64,000 nt of DNA from Berkiella sp964594635 (lineage in GTDB: Bacteria; Pseudomonadota; Gammaproteobacteria; Berkiellales; Berkiellaceae), in assembly GCA_964594635.1 (NCBI GenBank), contig CAZQMV010000004.1, positions 62,001 to 126,000 on the forward strand. Reading direction: 5' to 3'. Within the stretch, counting starts at the first letter, position 1; each line of letters opens with the position of its first letter. This document shows positions 52,680 through 60,016 of the stretch, piece after piece. The notes beneath the pieces are model-generated. The model saw only the letters and a list, made by a program, of their open reading frames with translations. It ran no database searches and was not told the origin of the DNA. The translations under genes were made by a program, and so were the position numbers.

Positions 52680-52801
52680 AGGTGACACAAGTGATTTTTT
52701 CGTTTGTGTCAGCTGTGTTTTTAGTTAGCACAGCCTTCTCGACTCTTCCCCCAGAGTCGAGTATCGTTACGCCCCGGAGACCCCAAACCGGGGTTTTTTT
52801 T
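52680..52801 (+). ncRNA. Structured small RNA candidate in the engB-polA (Spot42/ErsA) slot
   Basis: About 120 bases with four consecutive perfect hairpins on the plus strand: TGACACAA / TTGTGTCA (52683-52711), GCTGTG / CACAGC (52712-52734), CTCGACTCT-TCCCCC-AGAGTCGAG (52738-52761) and a terminator CCCCGG / CCGGGG plus eight T (52772-52801). A TTATAG box at 52675-52680 could be a -10. Alternatively it is a processed engB 3' UTR. Its strand is that of engB, whereas spf in E. coli runs with polA, so homology is uncertain. The exposed C-rich loop resembles seed loops of Hfq-dependent RNAs (inference). Confidence 0.6.
52772..52801 (+). terminator. Rho-independent terminator downstream of engB / sRNA candidate
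   Basis: Stem CCCCGG (52772-52777) with CCGGGG (52788-52793), 10-base loop, then TTTTTTTT (52794-52801). Confidence 0.92.
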
Positions 52802-52833
52802 GTCTGAATTTTTTGACGGGATCTTCTTGTAGG

Positions 52834-52932
52834 GGACGACCTCTGTGTCGTCCCGGGCCGAGTTTCAATTTCAGTTAAACATTCCCCACCGTTGCTTTTC
52901 CCCACGCAGCGGTCCATTCGCTAGCGCGAATG
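52834..52932. repeat. Two small extragenic palindromes in the engB-antirepressor gap
   Basis: GGGACGAC / GTCGTCCC (52833-52840 and 52847-52854) and CATTCGC-TAGC-GCGAATG (52915-52932) are perfect hairpins of REP-like type. No reading frame in 52802-53039 is supported; the rest of this gap is G+C-rich relative to its surroundings and leads to a 19-bp direct repeat at 52964. Confidence 0.55.
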
Positions 52933-52963
52933 TCCCTCGCGCGGGGTTGAAATTCCCTCACTC

Positions 52964-52982
52964 AATATTTTGTTTCGCCCCT
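52964..52982. repeat. Left copy of 19-bp direct repeat flanking accessory module
   Basis: The 19-base sequence AATATTTTGTTTCGCCCCT is identical at 54169-54187. Here it continues directly into ACCGGGGTGCAAC; at the right copy the matching GGGGTGCAAC (54272-54281) is displaced by about 80 bases of G+C-rich hairpin sequence. Confidence 0.8.
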
Positions 52983-53039
52983 ACCGGGGTGCAACCGTTA
53001 TCTCAAGGGGTTTAAATTTGTTCGTTCCAGTCCAGAACT

Positions 53040-53894
53040 TCATACTATCTTTTCTGTTTTTTTAATCTTTTTAACATTTGTTAAGTAATTATCTGAAGAG
53101 ACCACTTTTTGTCCTGTTTTGCTTTCTAGATCGACCCTGGCATTCTTGGCGATTTTGCCGCCAGTTTTTCCTGCAACTTTGTTTTCATCAAAACCAGTGG
53201 CATTCATCCCCTCTGCAATTTGTCGCGTGGAAAGCTCAGCTAACGCCGTAAAAATCAACTCTGCTTCGGTCATGTGATCTCGCAAGTTGCGATCCTTAGG
53301 TAGCTTTTTAAGCTCTTTATGATTTTTGACTGATACATCCGACCACTCTTGATGGATAACATTGGTTAATGCGGCGAACTCTTTTCTGTCTTTGACTTCA
53401 TGGGTTGACCAATAATCAGTCAATTTGTTTCGAGTTTCTTGCCCCATCATTCTTTGCTGGATCCATTTATCTGATCGTCCATGCTTTTTCCAAGTCTCTC
53501 TTGCTCTGTTGAGTGACAATGAAGGATCACTCATTTCTTGCATGCGCTCATATCCCACTTTTGCAAGCCATAGCTTAATGGACTCAGCTTTGGGGCTTGG
53601 AATAGACTGGACAAGACGAAGAATAGTTTCGGCCGAGGCAGTGTCGGTAAGGTACTTTTTTCCATCAGCCGCCTCTAATTTCAGTCGGTTACAAAATGTA
53701 ACCGACTGGTTTCCTTCACTCTTTAATCTATTTTTTAATACTTTCCAATAATTTCTTGCTGCTTGAAAGTCGGGCTGCTGGATAAGGACCTGTATAATAT
53801 CAATCACTGAAAAGGACCAAGTTTCAGTTTCTTCATCGTAAATACGACGGATCTTATAATCTTCAAAAATTGCGAGTTCGCTTTTCATAAACAC
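53040..53894 (-). CDS. Bro-N / phage antirepressor-type protein
   Basis: A 284-residue protein of a widespread accessory family combining an N-terminal Bro-N domain (about 1-110; KIRRIYDEETETWSFSVIDI) with a conserved C-terminal half (IPSPKAESIKLWLAKVGYERMQEM, DYWSTHEVK, LRDHMTEAELIF). The C-terminal half resembles the layout of DNA-damage-inducible DinD proteins. Bro-N proteins are DNA-binding antirepressors in phages and viruses; the bacterial ones are of unclear function. It lies with a 60-residue membrane protein between 19-bp direct repeats, suggesting acquisition as a unit. Confidence 0.78.
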   Translation of the reverse strand: MFMKSELAIFEDYKIRRIYDEETETWSFSVIDIIQVLIQQPDFQAARNYWKVLKNRLKSEGNQSVTFCNRLKLEAADGKKYLTDTASAETILRLVQSIPSPKAESIKLWLAKVGYERMQEMSDPSLSLNRARETWKKHGRSDKWIQQRMMGQETRNKLTDYWSTHEVKDRKEFAALTNVIHQEWSDVSVKNHKELKKLPKDRNLRDHMTEAELIFTALAELSTRQIAEGMNATGFDENKVAGKTGGKIAKNARVDLESKTGQKVVSSDNYLTNVKKIKKTEKIV

Positions 53895-53972
53895 TCCTTA
53901 GACAAGCATGCGTTAGGCAATTAATTCGCTTGTAACAAAATCAATTATTGAATACTAGGGGTATTACCAATT

Positions 53973-54155
53973 TTATTTAATAAGCCGCATCAACTTTCCC
54001 ATCATCACTTGATGTGCGTCATTGGCATAACCTGCTGCAAACGTTGCGATGATAGAAGCCTGTATTTTTCCAATGTAGCTAATGCCAGGAGAAAGTGATT
54101 CGGCAAATACCCAAGCTGCAATCCAAGCAAATAAGAGTAATTGTAATAATGTCAT
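53973..54155 (-). CDS. Small two-segment membrane protein in the accessory module
   Basis: A 60-residue frame with two hydrophobic segments (about 2-18 and 28-45). A good AAAAGGAC ribosome-binding site precedes the ATG at 54155, which makes this start better than the longer frame beginning at 54257. No family is recognised; size and topology are compatible with a small phage membrane protein, but nothing proves it. It is upstream of the Bro-N gene on the same strand with a 78-base gap. Confidence 0.55.
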   Translation of the reverse strand: MTLLQLLLFAWIAAWVFAESLSPGISYIGKIQASIIATFAAGYANDAHQVMMGKLMRLIK

Positions 54156-54168
54156 ACAATGTCCTTTT

Positions 54169-54187
54169 AATATTTTGTTTCGCCCCT
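54169..54187. repeat. Right copy of 19-bp direct repeat flanking accessory module
   Basis: Identical to 52964-52982; 1,205 bases separate the starts of the two copies. It lies just upstream of the ribosome-binding site of the small membrane protein gene. Confidence 0.8.
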
Positions 54188-54466
54188 TCCGCCTTCGCTC
54201 TATGAGCTTCGGCGAGACAAGGCCGGGCGAGAATGTGGGGGTGGCACCCCCCCACACCCCGCACCCTGGTAGGGGTGCAACATTTCGTATGTGTTGAATC
54301 GATTATGAAATAAATTAATGAAATCTGAGGCAACAGCTCCATCGGGACGCGGGATGGAATCGCAATGCTCAAAGCAATTTGCGTTTAGGCTATTCCGCTT
54401 CGCCAAGTGGCTCGCAGGACAGGGGCGTGTGATGTTATTAGATTATTTACGGTCGCGTTAGCGACA
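54188..54466. other. G+C-rich hairpin-laden intergenic region between accessory module and polA
   Basis: No supported gene. Hairpins include GGGGGTG / CACCCCC-type arms near 54237-54251, GCACC / GGGTGC-type arms near 54261-54278 and GTCGC-GTTA-GCGAC (54452-54465). Local composition differs clearly from the flanking core genes, in line with a recurrent insertion site. Confidence 0.5.
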
Positions 54467-54517
54467 TAGCCCACTTTGTAAAGGGGGCCGCGCACAACGT
54501 GCGCGGGGGATTTACTT
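54467..54517. repeat. Half copy of the 120-bp palindromic element beside polA
   Basis: Matches the right half of the 36295-36414 element: TAGCCCACTTT, GTAAAGGGGG, then a variable G+C core and the terminal GGGGGATTTA (54505-54514). The core here is a perfect hairpin CCGCGCAC-AAC-GTGCGCGG (54488-54506). As at 36.4 kb, the terminus lies one base from the stop codon of a minus-strand gene. Confidence 0.75.
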
Positions 54518-57239
54518 AGTGAGCCTCATCCCAATTATTCCCCACCCCAATATCAACAATTAAAGGAACAGACAACTTCACCGTATTCTCCATACAATCA
54601 CGAATGATCTCTTTCGCCTTTTCAACGTGATCCGCTTTCACTTCAAAAACCAATTCATCATGTACTTGCATCAGCATTTTGATGTCATCTTGCACGCCTA
54701 GGCGCTCATGCAGGGCAATCATCGCTTTCTTGATAATGTCGGCAGCGGTGCCTTGCATAGGTGCATTGATCGCCGTGCGCTCTGCCGCACGCTTACGGCC
54801 AATATGTTTTGCACGAATATCGGGTAAATATAATCTGCGACCAAATAAGGTTTCAACATAGCCCATTTCTTCAGCCTGTTTGCGTGTGTCATCCATATAG
54901 GTTTTCACACCAGGGTAGCGTTGGAAATATTGTTCCATATAAGCAGCCGCACTACTTCTATCAACTTCTAATTGTTTGGCTAAGCCAAAAGCCGACATGC
55001 CATAGATCAATCCAAAGTTAATCGCTTTGGCACTACGACGCTGCTCAAAGGTCACTTCCTCTAAAGGGACATCTAAAACCTGTGACGCTGTAAAACGATG
55101 AATATCTTCATTGGCGTTAAATGCTTTTAATAAACCCGGATCTTTTGAGAGATCTGCCATGATCCGTAATTCAATTTGTGAATAATCGGCAGAAACAAAC
55201 ACATAACCCGGTGCCGGGATAAAGGCTTGACGAATTCTTCGACCTTCCTCTGTGCGAATAGGAATATTTTGTAAGTTCGGATCAGATGACGATAAGCGCC
55301 CTGTTGCGGTAACCGCTTGATGATAAGAAGTATGAATACGTTTTGTTGTCGCGTTGATCAACAATGGCAATTTATCGGTGTAGGTCGATTTCAGCTTGCT
55401 TAACGTGCGATGCATTAAAATCACTTTAGGCAGTTCATAATCATGGCTGAGTTCTTGTAAAACACTTTCACCGGTTGACGGTGCACCAGTGGGTGTTTTC
55501 TCTAATATCGGCAGTTGCAATTTCTCATATAAAATGGCTTGCAACTGTTTAGGCGATCCTAAATTAAATTCTTCGCCTGCCAAAATAAAGGCTTGCGATT
55601 CTAAGTCGGCAAGTTTAATGGCGATCTCTTCGCTTTGAACATTGAGTTTATCGGCATCAAGGCATACACCATATTCTTCCATTTGGAATAACACATTTAC
55701 GAGTGGCATCTCAATTTCTTGATACACGCTTAATAATGCCGATGTTTGAACAAGTTGTGGATAAAGTGCCTGATGTAGCGCCAAAGTCACATCGACCATT
55801 TCTGCGGCATACTCTGTCGCAACGTTAATTGGCACCTGATCGAAAGAAACTTGTTTCGCGCCTTTGCCAGCCACCTCGTCATAAGATAACGTTTGATAAT
55901 CTAAATATTTTCGAGCCATGGCTTCAATTTCATGCCTAGTGGCAATGCTATTTAAAACATAAGCCTCTAGCATGGCGTCTTCGGCAAAATTTTGAATAAA
56001 GATCCCATAACGAGCTAAAATATGCAGATCTTTTTTGATATCGATGCCTATTTTACGGATGTCTTTATTTTCTAAAATCGGCATTAATTGCAGTAAGACC
56101 CAGTCTCGCGGCAATTGCTCTTCTGTGCTCATCTGATGTGCCAGAGGAACATAAGCTGCTTTGCTTTCATCAATTGCGAATGATAAACCCACCAATTCTG
56201 CCTCAAGCAAATTGGGGCCTTTAACAAGCGCTGCGAAACTAAATGTCTTGGTTTTGTTTAATAATGAAACCCATTCCGTTAAAGCCTTTTCTTGTGTGAT
56301 GGTTTCATAAACCCCCTTTTCCTTGATAGCAGGCGTTGCTTGTTCTTGGTTTTGGACAACACCTGCTGGGGCATTTTTCTCAAGCTCTTTGAGCCAAGAT
56401 TTAAATTCTAAGTCTTGGTAAAGGTTTTTTAAATCATCAACCGATTTTGGCTTTTCAACCAGTGACAAAATTGTAAAATCGAGCGCCACATCACAATCAA
56501 TGGTAACGAGTTGTTTTGATAAAGGCAGTATATTTAAGTTATCACGTAAATACTCACCCACTTTACCTTTAATCGTTGTCGCATTTTCAATCAGATTATC
56601 TAACGTTTCAAATTCTTGTAACCATTTTGCCGCTGTTTTGGGTCCAACTTTTGGGATCCCAGGAACGTTGTCAACCGGATCGCCCACCAAGGTTAAATAA
56701 TCAACGATCTGTTTTGGCGTCACCCCAAATTTGACGAACACATTTTTTTCATCTAAGACACTGGAGGTCATGGTGTTTACTAACGTCACTTGCGAATTAA
56801 CAAGTTGCGCCATGTCTTTATCACCCGTTGAGATCACGGTTCGAAGATTTGCTTTGCTCGCAAGACTTGCAAGCGTCCCAATAATATCATCGGCCTCATA
56901 CCCTTCGATTGCAATCAAGGGTAACCCCATGGCACGAATAAGATTGTGTAGTGGCTCTATTTGTACTTGAAGCTCATCTGGCATCACCGTGCGATTCGCT
57001 TTATATTCAGCATACAGTTCGTGCCTAAAGTTTTTACCCTTGGTGTCAAATATCACCGCGATATAGTCAGGTTTTTCATCCGTCATTAATTTTTTGAGCA
57101 TATTCATGACGCCATAAACGGCACCGGTTGGTATACCTTTACTATTCGTTAAAGGTGGCAATGCATGATAGGCCCTAAATAAATAGGATGAACCATCGAC
57201 TAACACGAGTTTTTTACCGTTTTTGATCTCAGTTGTCAT
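54516..57239 (-). CDS. polA: DNA polymerase I, with degenerate 3'-5' proofreading site
   Basis: Fills gaps and removes RNA primers in replication and repair. The 907-residue product has the 5'-3' exonuclease domain (1-285; VDGSSYLFRAYHA), a 3'-5' exonuclease-like domain (about 320-510) and the polymerase domain with motif A SADYSQIELR, motif B RRSAKAINFGLIYG and motif C QVHDELVFEV. In the exonuclease-like domain the E. coli metal ligands Asp355, Glu357 and Asp501 correspond to Ala336, Leu338 and Met481; only Asp424 (Asp404) and Tyr497 (Tyr477) remain. Proofreading is therefore probably lost, as in Taq polymerase. It overlaps recD2 by 11 bases. Confidence 0.96.
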   Translation of the reverse strand: MTTEIKNGKKLVLVDGSSYLFRAYHALPPLTNSKGIPTGAVYGVMNMLKKLMTDEKPDYIAVIFDTKGKNFRHELYAEYKANRTVMPDELQVQIEPLHNLIRAMGLPLIAIEGYEADDIIGTLASLASKANLRTVISTGDKDMAQLVNSQVTLVNTMTSSVLDEKNVFVKFGVTPKQIVDYLTLVGDPVDNVPGIPKVGPKTAAKWLQEFETLDNLIENATTIKGKVGEYLRDNLNILPLSKQLVTIDCDVALDFTILSLVEKPKSVDDLKNLYQDLEFKSWLKELEKNAPAGVVQNQEQATPAIKEKGVYETITQEKALTEWVSLLNKTKTFSFAALVKGPNLLEAELVGLSFAIDESKAAYVPLAHQMSTEEQLPRDWVLLQLMPILENKDIRKIGIDIKKDLHILARYGIFIQNFAEDAMLEAYVLNSIATRHEIEAMARKYLDYQTLSYDEVAGKGAKQVSFDQVPINVATEYAAEMVDVTLALHQALYPQLVQTSALLSVYQEIEMPLVNVLFQMEEYGVCLDADKLNVQSEEIAIKLADLESQAFILAGEEFNLGSPKQLQAILYEKLQLPILEKTPTGAPSTGESVLQELSHDYELPKVILMHRTLSKLKSTYTDKLPLLINATTKRIHTSYHQAVTATGRLSSSDPNLQNIPIRTEEGRRIRQAFIPAPGYVFVSADYSQIELRIMADLSKDPGLLKAFNANEDIHRFTASQVLDVPLEEVTFEQRRSAKAINFGLIYGMSAFGLAKQLEVDRSSAAAYMEQYFQRYPGVKTYMDDTRKQAEEMGYVETLFGRRLYLPDIRAKHIGRKRAAERTAINAPMQGTAADIIKKAMIALHERLGVQDDIKMLMQVHDELVFEVKADHVEKAKEIIRDCMENTVKLSVPLIVDIGVGNNWDEAH

Positions 57240-59400
57240 CTTGCAACCATTCCTCTAATTTATTAATTCTTGTCGCAACTTCATGCGTGTTAACCGATAA
57301 TACCAAAGCGCTTTGCTCACACAGAAGGACCACACATTTTTTGCCACGGGTGATAGCGGTGTACAGTAAGTTTCGTTTTAGCATGGTTTTTTGCGCCATG
57401 GATAACACAATCACCACAGCAGGATATTCAGAGCCCTGCGCTTTATGCACCGTAATTGCATAGGCCAATTGTAACTGCTCAATTTCTTTGGCTTGATATT
57501 CAACTTTTTGTTGCTCAAAATTGACCAAAACTTTACTGCTGGATGGGTAGATGGCTGCAATGCGACCAATATCGCCATTAAACACATTCTTGTCATAATT
57601 GTTAACGAGCTGGATCACTTTATCCCCCTCACGCAATACGCCTTCATATTGCTTGATTTCTGATTTTTCATCATTGGCTGGGTTCAGGGTCTGCTGTAGT
57701 ATTTTATTGAGGTTGTTAATGCCAAGCAGCCCAATATTCATAGGAGAAATCACTTGGATCTCTTCAAACGGTGAAAAACCAAACCGTGCCGGCAACCGCT
57801 CACCCACAATGCTGGCGATCTTTCGCATATAATCGTTAGGATCACTCGCAATGACGCGATAAAAATCTTGTTCAAGAGAGTTATCAGTCTCTGGCAATAG
57901 ACCTTGATTCACACGATGCGCATTGATCACAATTTGACTTGTTGTTCCTTGCCTAAAAATTTTAGTCAACGCAACAAAGGGAACAATCTTAGATGAAATA
58001 CAAGATCGCAACACTTCACCTGGCCCAACAGAAGAGAGCTGATCGACATCGCCCACTAAAATGAGCCTAGCATCATCCGGCATGGCCAAAAGCAATGCTG
58101 CACACAATGGCACATCGAGCATCGATGCTTCATCGATGATTAACACATCAATGGGCAACGACTGAAATTTTCCATAATTGAATTTTTTGGTAAAAGAATC
58201 AAATTCCAATAAACGATGGATAGTTTTAGCTGGAAATTCTGTTGCTTCTTGCAAACGCTTCGCCGCTCTGCCGGTTGGCGCACACAGCGCAATGCGCAAA
58301 TGGTTTTTATTAAAGATTTCAACCAAGGTATTCACAGAGGTTGTTTTACCAACCCCGGGGCCACCGGTTAACACAAACACAGGAGATTTCAGCGCTTGTT
58401 CTAAGGCAAGGTATTGCTCTTCTGATAAAGTTAATGATTTTTCCAACTCTTTTAGTGTTAGCAATAAATCATCGGTATTGACATCGCGCGGTCTTTTTAA
58501 TAACGCTTTTATTTTTTGCGAAATCAGTTGTTCTTGCTGCCACAAGATGGGCATAAAAAGACAAGGGTTACCTTTTAAGGTTTCGCACATGACTTTTTTT
58601 TCGTCAATCAAGTACCCAATCATTTGTTGCAATTCTGCATATGGCACTTTTAACAGATTAGCACTTTGAGCAATTAATTTTTCCTCTGTCATGCCACAAT
58701 GACCAAAACGTGTTTCAAGTTGCAATACATGCATCATGCCTGCAATTAACCGCCTTGGATCGTTATTTTCAAATGCTAAATGTTTAGCAAATTTATCCGC
58801 AATGGCAAAACCAACCCCTTCGACTTCATCTATCATGCGATAGGGGTTATGGATGAGCTTATCAACGGTAAACTCACCATAGTGTTTATGAATTTTATTG
58901 GCGATTGAAAAACCGATCTCTCGCGAGGTTAAAAATAGCATCGCATCATGCGAAGATTGGTGTTGCTCCCAACTTTCCATGATTTTTTTATAACGTTCTT
59001 TGCCTATGCCTGGCACTTCTTTTAGTCGATGAGGTGCGTTATCTAGAATGTTCTTGAGATCATCACCAAAAGCATGTTGCAGCTTTTGTGCAAAGCTTGG
59101 ACCGACACCATCAATTTGATGGATAAAGAATTTCTCTTCTGCACCAACTTGCTCTTCGGCTTTTAAAGAGTGAGCGAAAAACTGTTGGCCATGGGTAGGA
59201 TGTTCTTGCCATTCACCCTCAAAGTGCAAATGATCCCCTTGCGATAAGGTCATTTGAAAATAGCCAACGACCATGCTCTTGTTTTTACTACCCACTACTT
59301 CGACTTGCATCACCGTATAACCATTTTCTGGCCGGTTAAAAATGATTCTTATCACTTTTCCAGATAAATTGACCGATTTTTCTTTAGTTGATTGATGCAT
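57229..59400 (-). CDS. recD2: RecD2-type SF1B DNA helicase
   Basis: 5'-3' helicase of the RecD2 class, which acts without RecB and RecC. The 723-residue product has an N-terminal OB/HhH region (about 1-200; IDGVGPSFAQKL, VPGIGKERYKKI), Walker A GGPGVGKTT (about 345-353), DEASMLDV, GDVDQLSSVGPG and the SH3-like/2B part ending in VHKAQGSEYP and TAITRGKK. The long HhH-containing N-terminus separates it from RecBCD RecD. polA starts within its last codons, so repair polymerase and helicase are co-expressed. Confidence 0.9.
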   Translation of the reverse strand: MHQSTKEKSVNLSGKVIRIIFNRPENGYTVMQVEVVGSKNKSMVVGYFQMTLSQGDHLHFEGEWQEHPTHGQQFFAHSLKAEEQVGAEEKFFIHQIDGVGPSFAQKLQHAFGDDLKNILDNAPHRLKEVPGIGKERYKKIMESWEQHQSSHDAMLFLTSREIGFSIANKIHKHYGEFTVDKLIHNPYRMIDEVEGVGFAIADKFAKHLAFENNDPRRLIAGMMHVLQLETRFGHCGMTEEKLIAQSANLLKVPYAELQQMIGYLIDEKKVMCETLKGNPCLFMPILWQQEQLISQKIKALLKRPRDVNTDDLLLTLKELEKSLTLSEEQYLALEQALKSPVFVLTGGPGVGKTTSVNTLVEIFNKNHLRIALCAPTGRAAKRLQEATEFPAKTIHRLLEFDSFTKKFNYGKFQSLPIDVLIIDEASMLDVPLCAALLLAMPDDARLILVGDVDQLSSVGPGEVLRSCISSKIVPFVALTKIFRQGTTSQIVINAHRVNQGLLPETDNSLEQDFYRVIASDPNDYMRKIASIVGERLPARFGFSPFEEIQVISPMNIGLLGINNLNKILQQTLNPANDEKSEIKQYEGVLREGDKVIQLVNNYDKNVFNGDIGRIAAIYPSSSKVLVNFEQQKVEYQAKEIEQLQLAYAITVHKAQGSEYPAVVIVLSMAQKTMLKRNLLYTAITRGKKCVVLLCEQSALVLSVNTHEVATRINKLEEWLQDDN

Positions 59401-59569
59401 ATGGATAAAACAAACTCAAAAAGGCATGCGACACATTACCTTCGTCTTAACAGGCTGTCTAGAGAGAATTGTTAGTTAGTTAACGTCTGACAGGGAAGGG
59501 AGGATATTTGTCGCTTTGATTCCTGCACCGCCCCGTAAAGGGCGGCGAAGAAAAAGCAAAAAAGAGAAC

Positions 59570-59836
59570 TTATTTTTCGTCTGTCTCTACTTTGCCGCCT
59601 TTGTCTGTGCATTCTTTTTCATCTTTGGTCATGATGTAGCCAGAACCTTTGCAGCTATTTTGACCTTTGCAAGCGTTAGTCGCTGTTTTGCAAGCGCTGG
59701 TACCTTTACAGGAGTTAGCGCCAGCACATTTAACAGTGCCTTCTTCAGATGCAGCGGGTGTTGTATCAGCAAAGCAAGAGGCTGAGAACATAACGCCAAC
59801 AGCAGCAGCTAAGATCGTACCTACTTGTTTCTTCAT
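59570..59836 (-). CDS. Secreted Cys-rich peptide resembling BufA2-type bufferin
   Basis: An 88-residue preprotein with a signal peptide (1-23, ending CFA before DTT) and a mature core with regularly spaced cysteines Cys37, Cys43, Cys49, Cys56 and Cys62, mostly in C-K-G repeats (NSCKG, ACKT, ACKGQ, SCKGSGY), plus Cys76. This pattern resembles periplasmic bufferins (BufA2), peptides whose cysteines are modified by a DUF692/MNIO enzyme to bind copper. No bufB or bufC gene is adjacent; flanks are recD2 and uvrD. A strong AAGGAGAG ribosome-binding site precedes the ATG and TATACT lies further upstream. Without a maturase nearby it may act unmodified or be modified in trans. Confidence 0.7.
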   Translation of the reverse strand: MKKQVGTILAAAVGVMFSASCFADTTPAASEEGTVKCAGANSCKGTSACKTATNACKGQNSCKGSGYIMTKDEKECTDKGGKVETDEK

Positions 59837-59984
59837 GAAAGCTCTCCTTAAGGGTGAATAGTCAGTAACTTTAGAAAAAAACTACTTTTGAGAACGATAG
59901 AATGAAAACAGTATACCGTGTTAACAATTCTACACATATTACAAATATTTTTGTAAAGGGGAAATAGTGCAATTCGCACACTCA

Positions 59985-60010
59985 AATACCTGGCTACGTA
60001 TCCAGGCATT
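59985..60010 (-). terminator. Hairpin downstream of uvrD
   Basis: Minus-strand arms AATGCCTGG / CCAGGTATT (9 pairs, one G-U) with an 8-base loop, 6 bases past the uvrD stop. No T-run follows, so it is at best a weak terminator or a 3'-end stabilising hairpin. Confidence 0.4.
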
Positions 60011-60016
60011 ATGGTT

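Noticed and set aside
52834..53039. CRISPR or transposase remnant near the accessory module
   Set aside because: The palindromes are single copies without regular spacers and there is no transposase-like frame.
59533..59552. CCGCCC / GGGCGG hairpin as terminator of the bufferin-like gene
   Set aside because: On the minus strand the T-rich stretch precedes the stem instead of following it, so it is not a canonical terminator.
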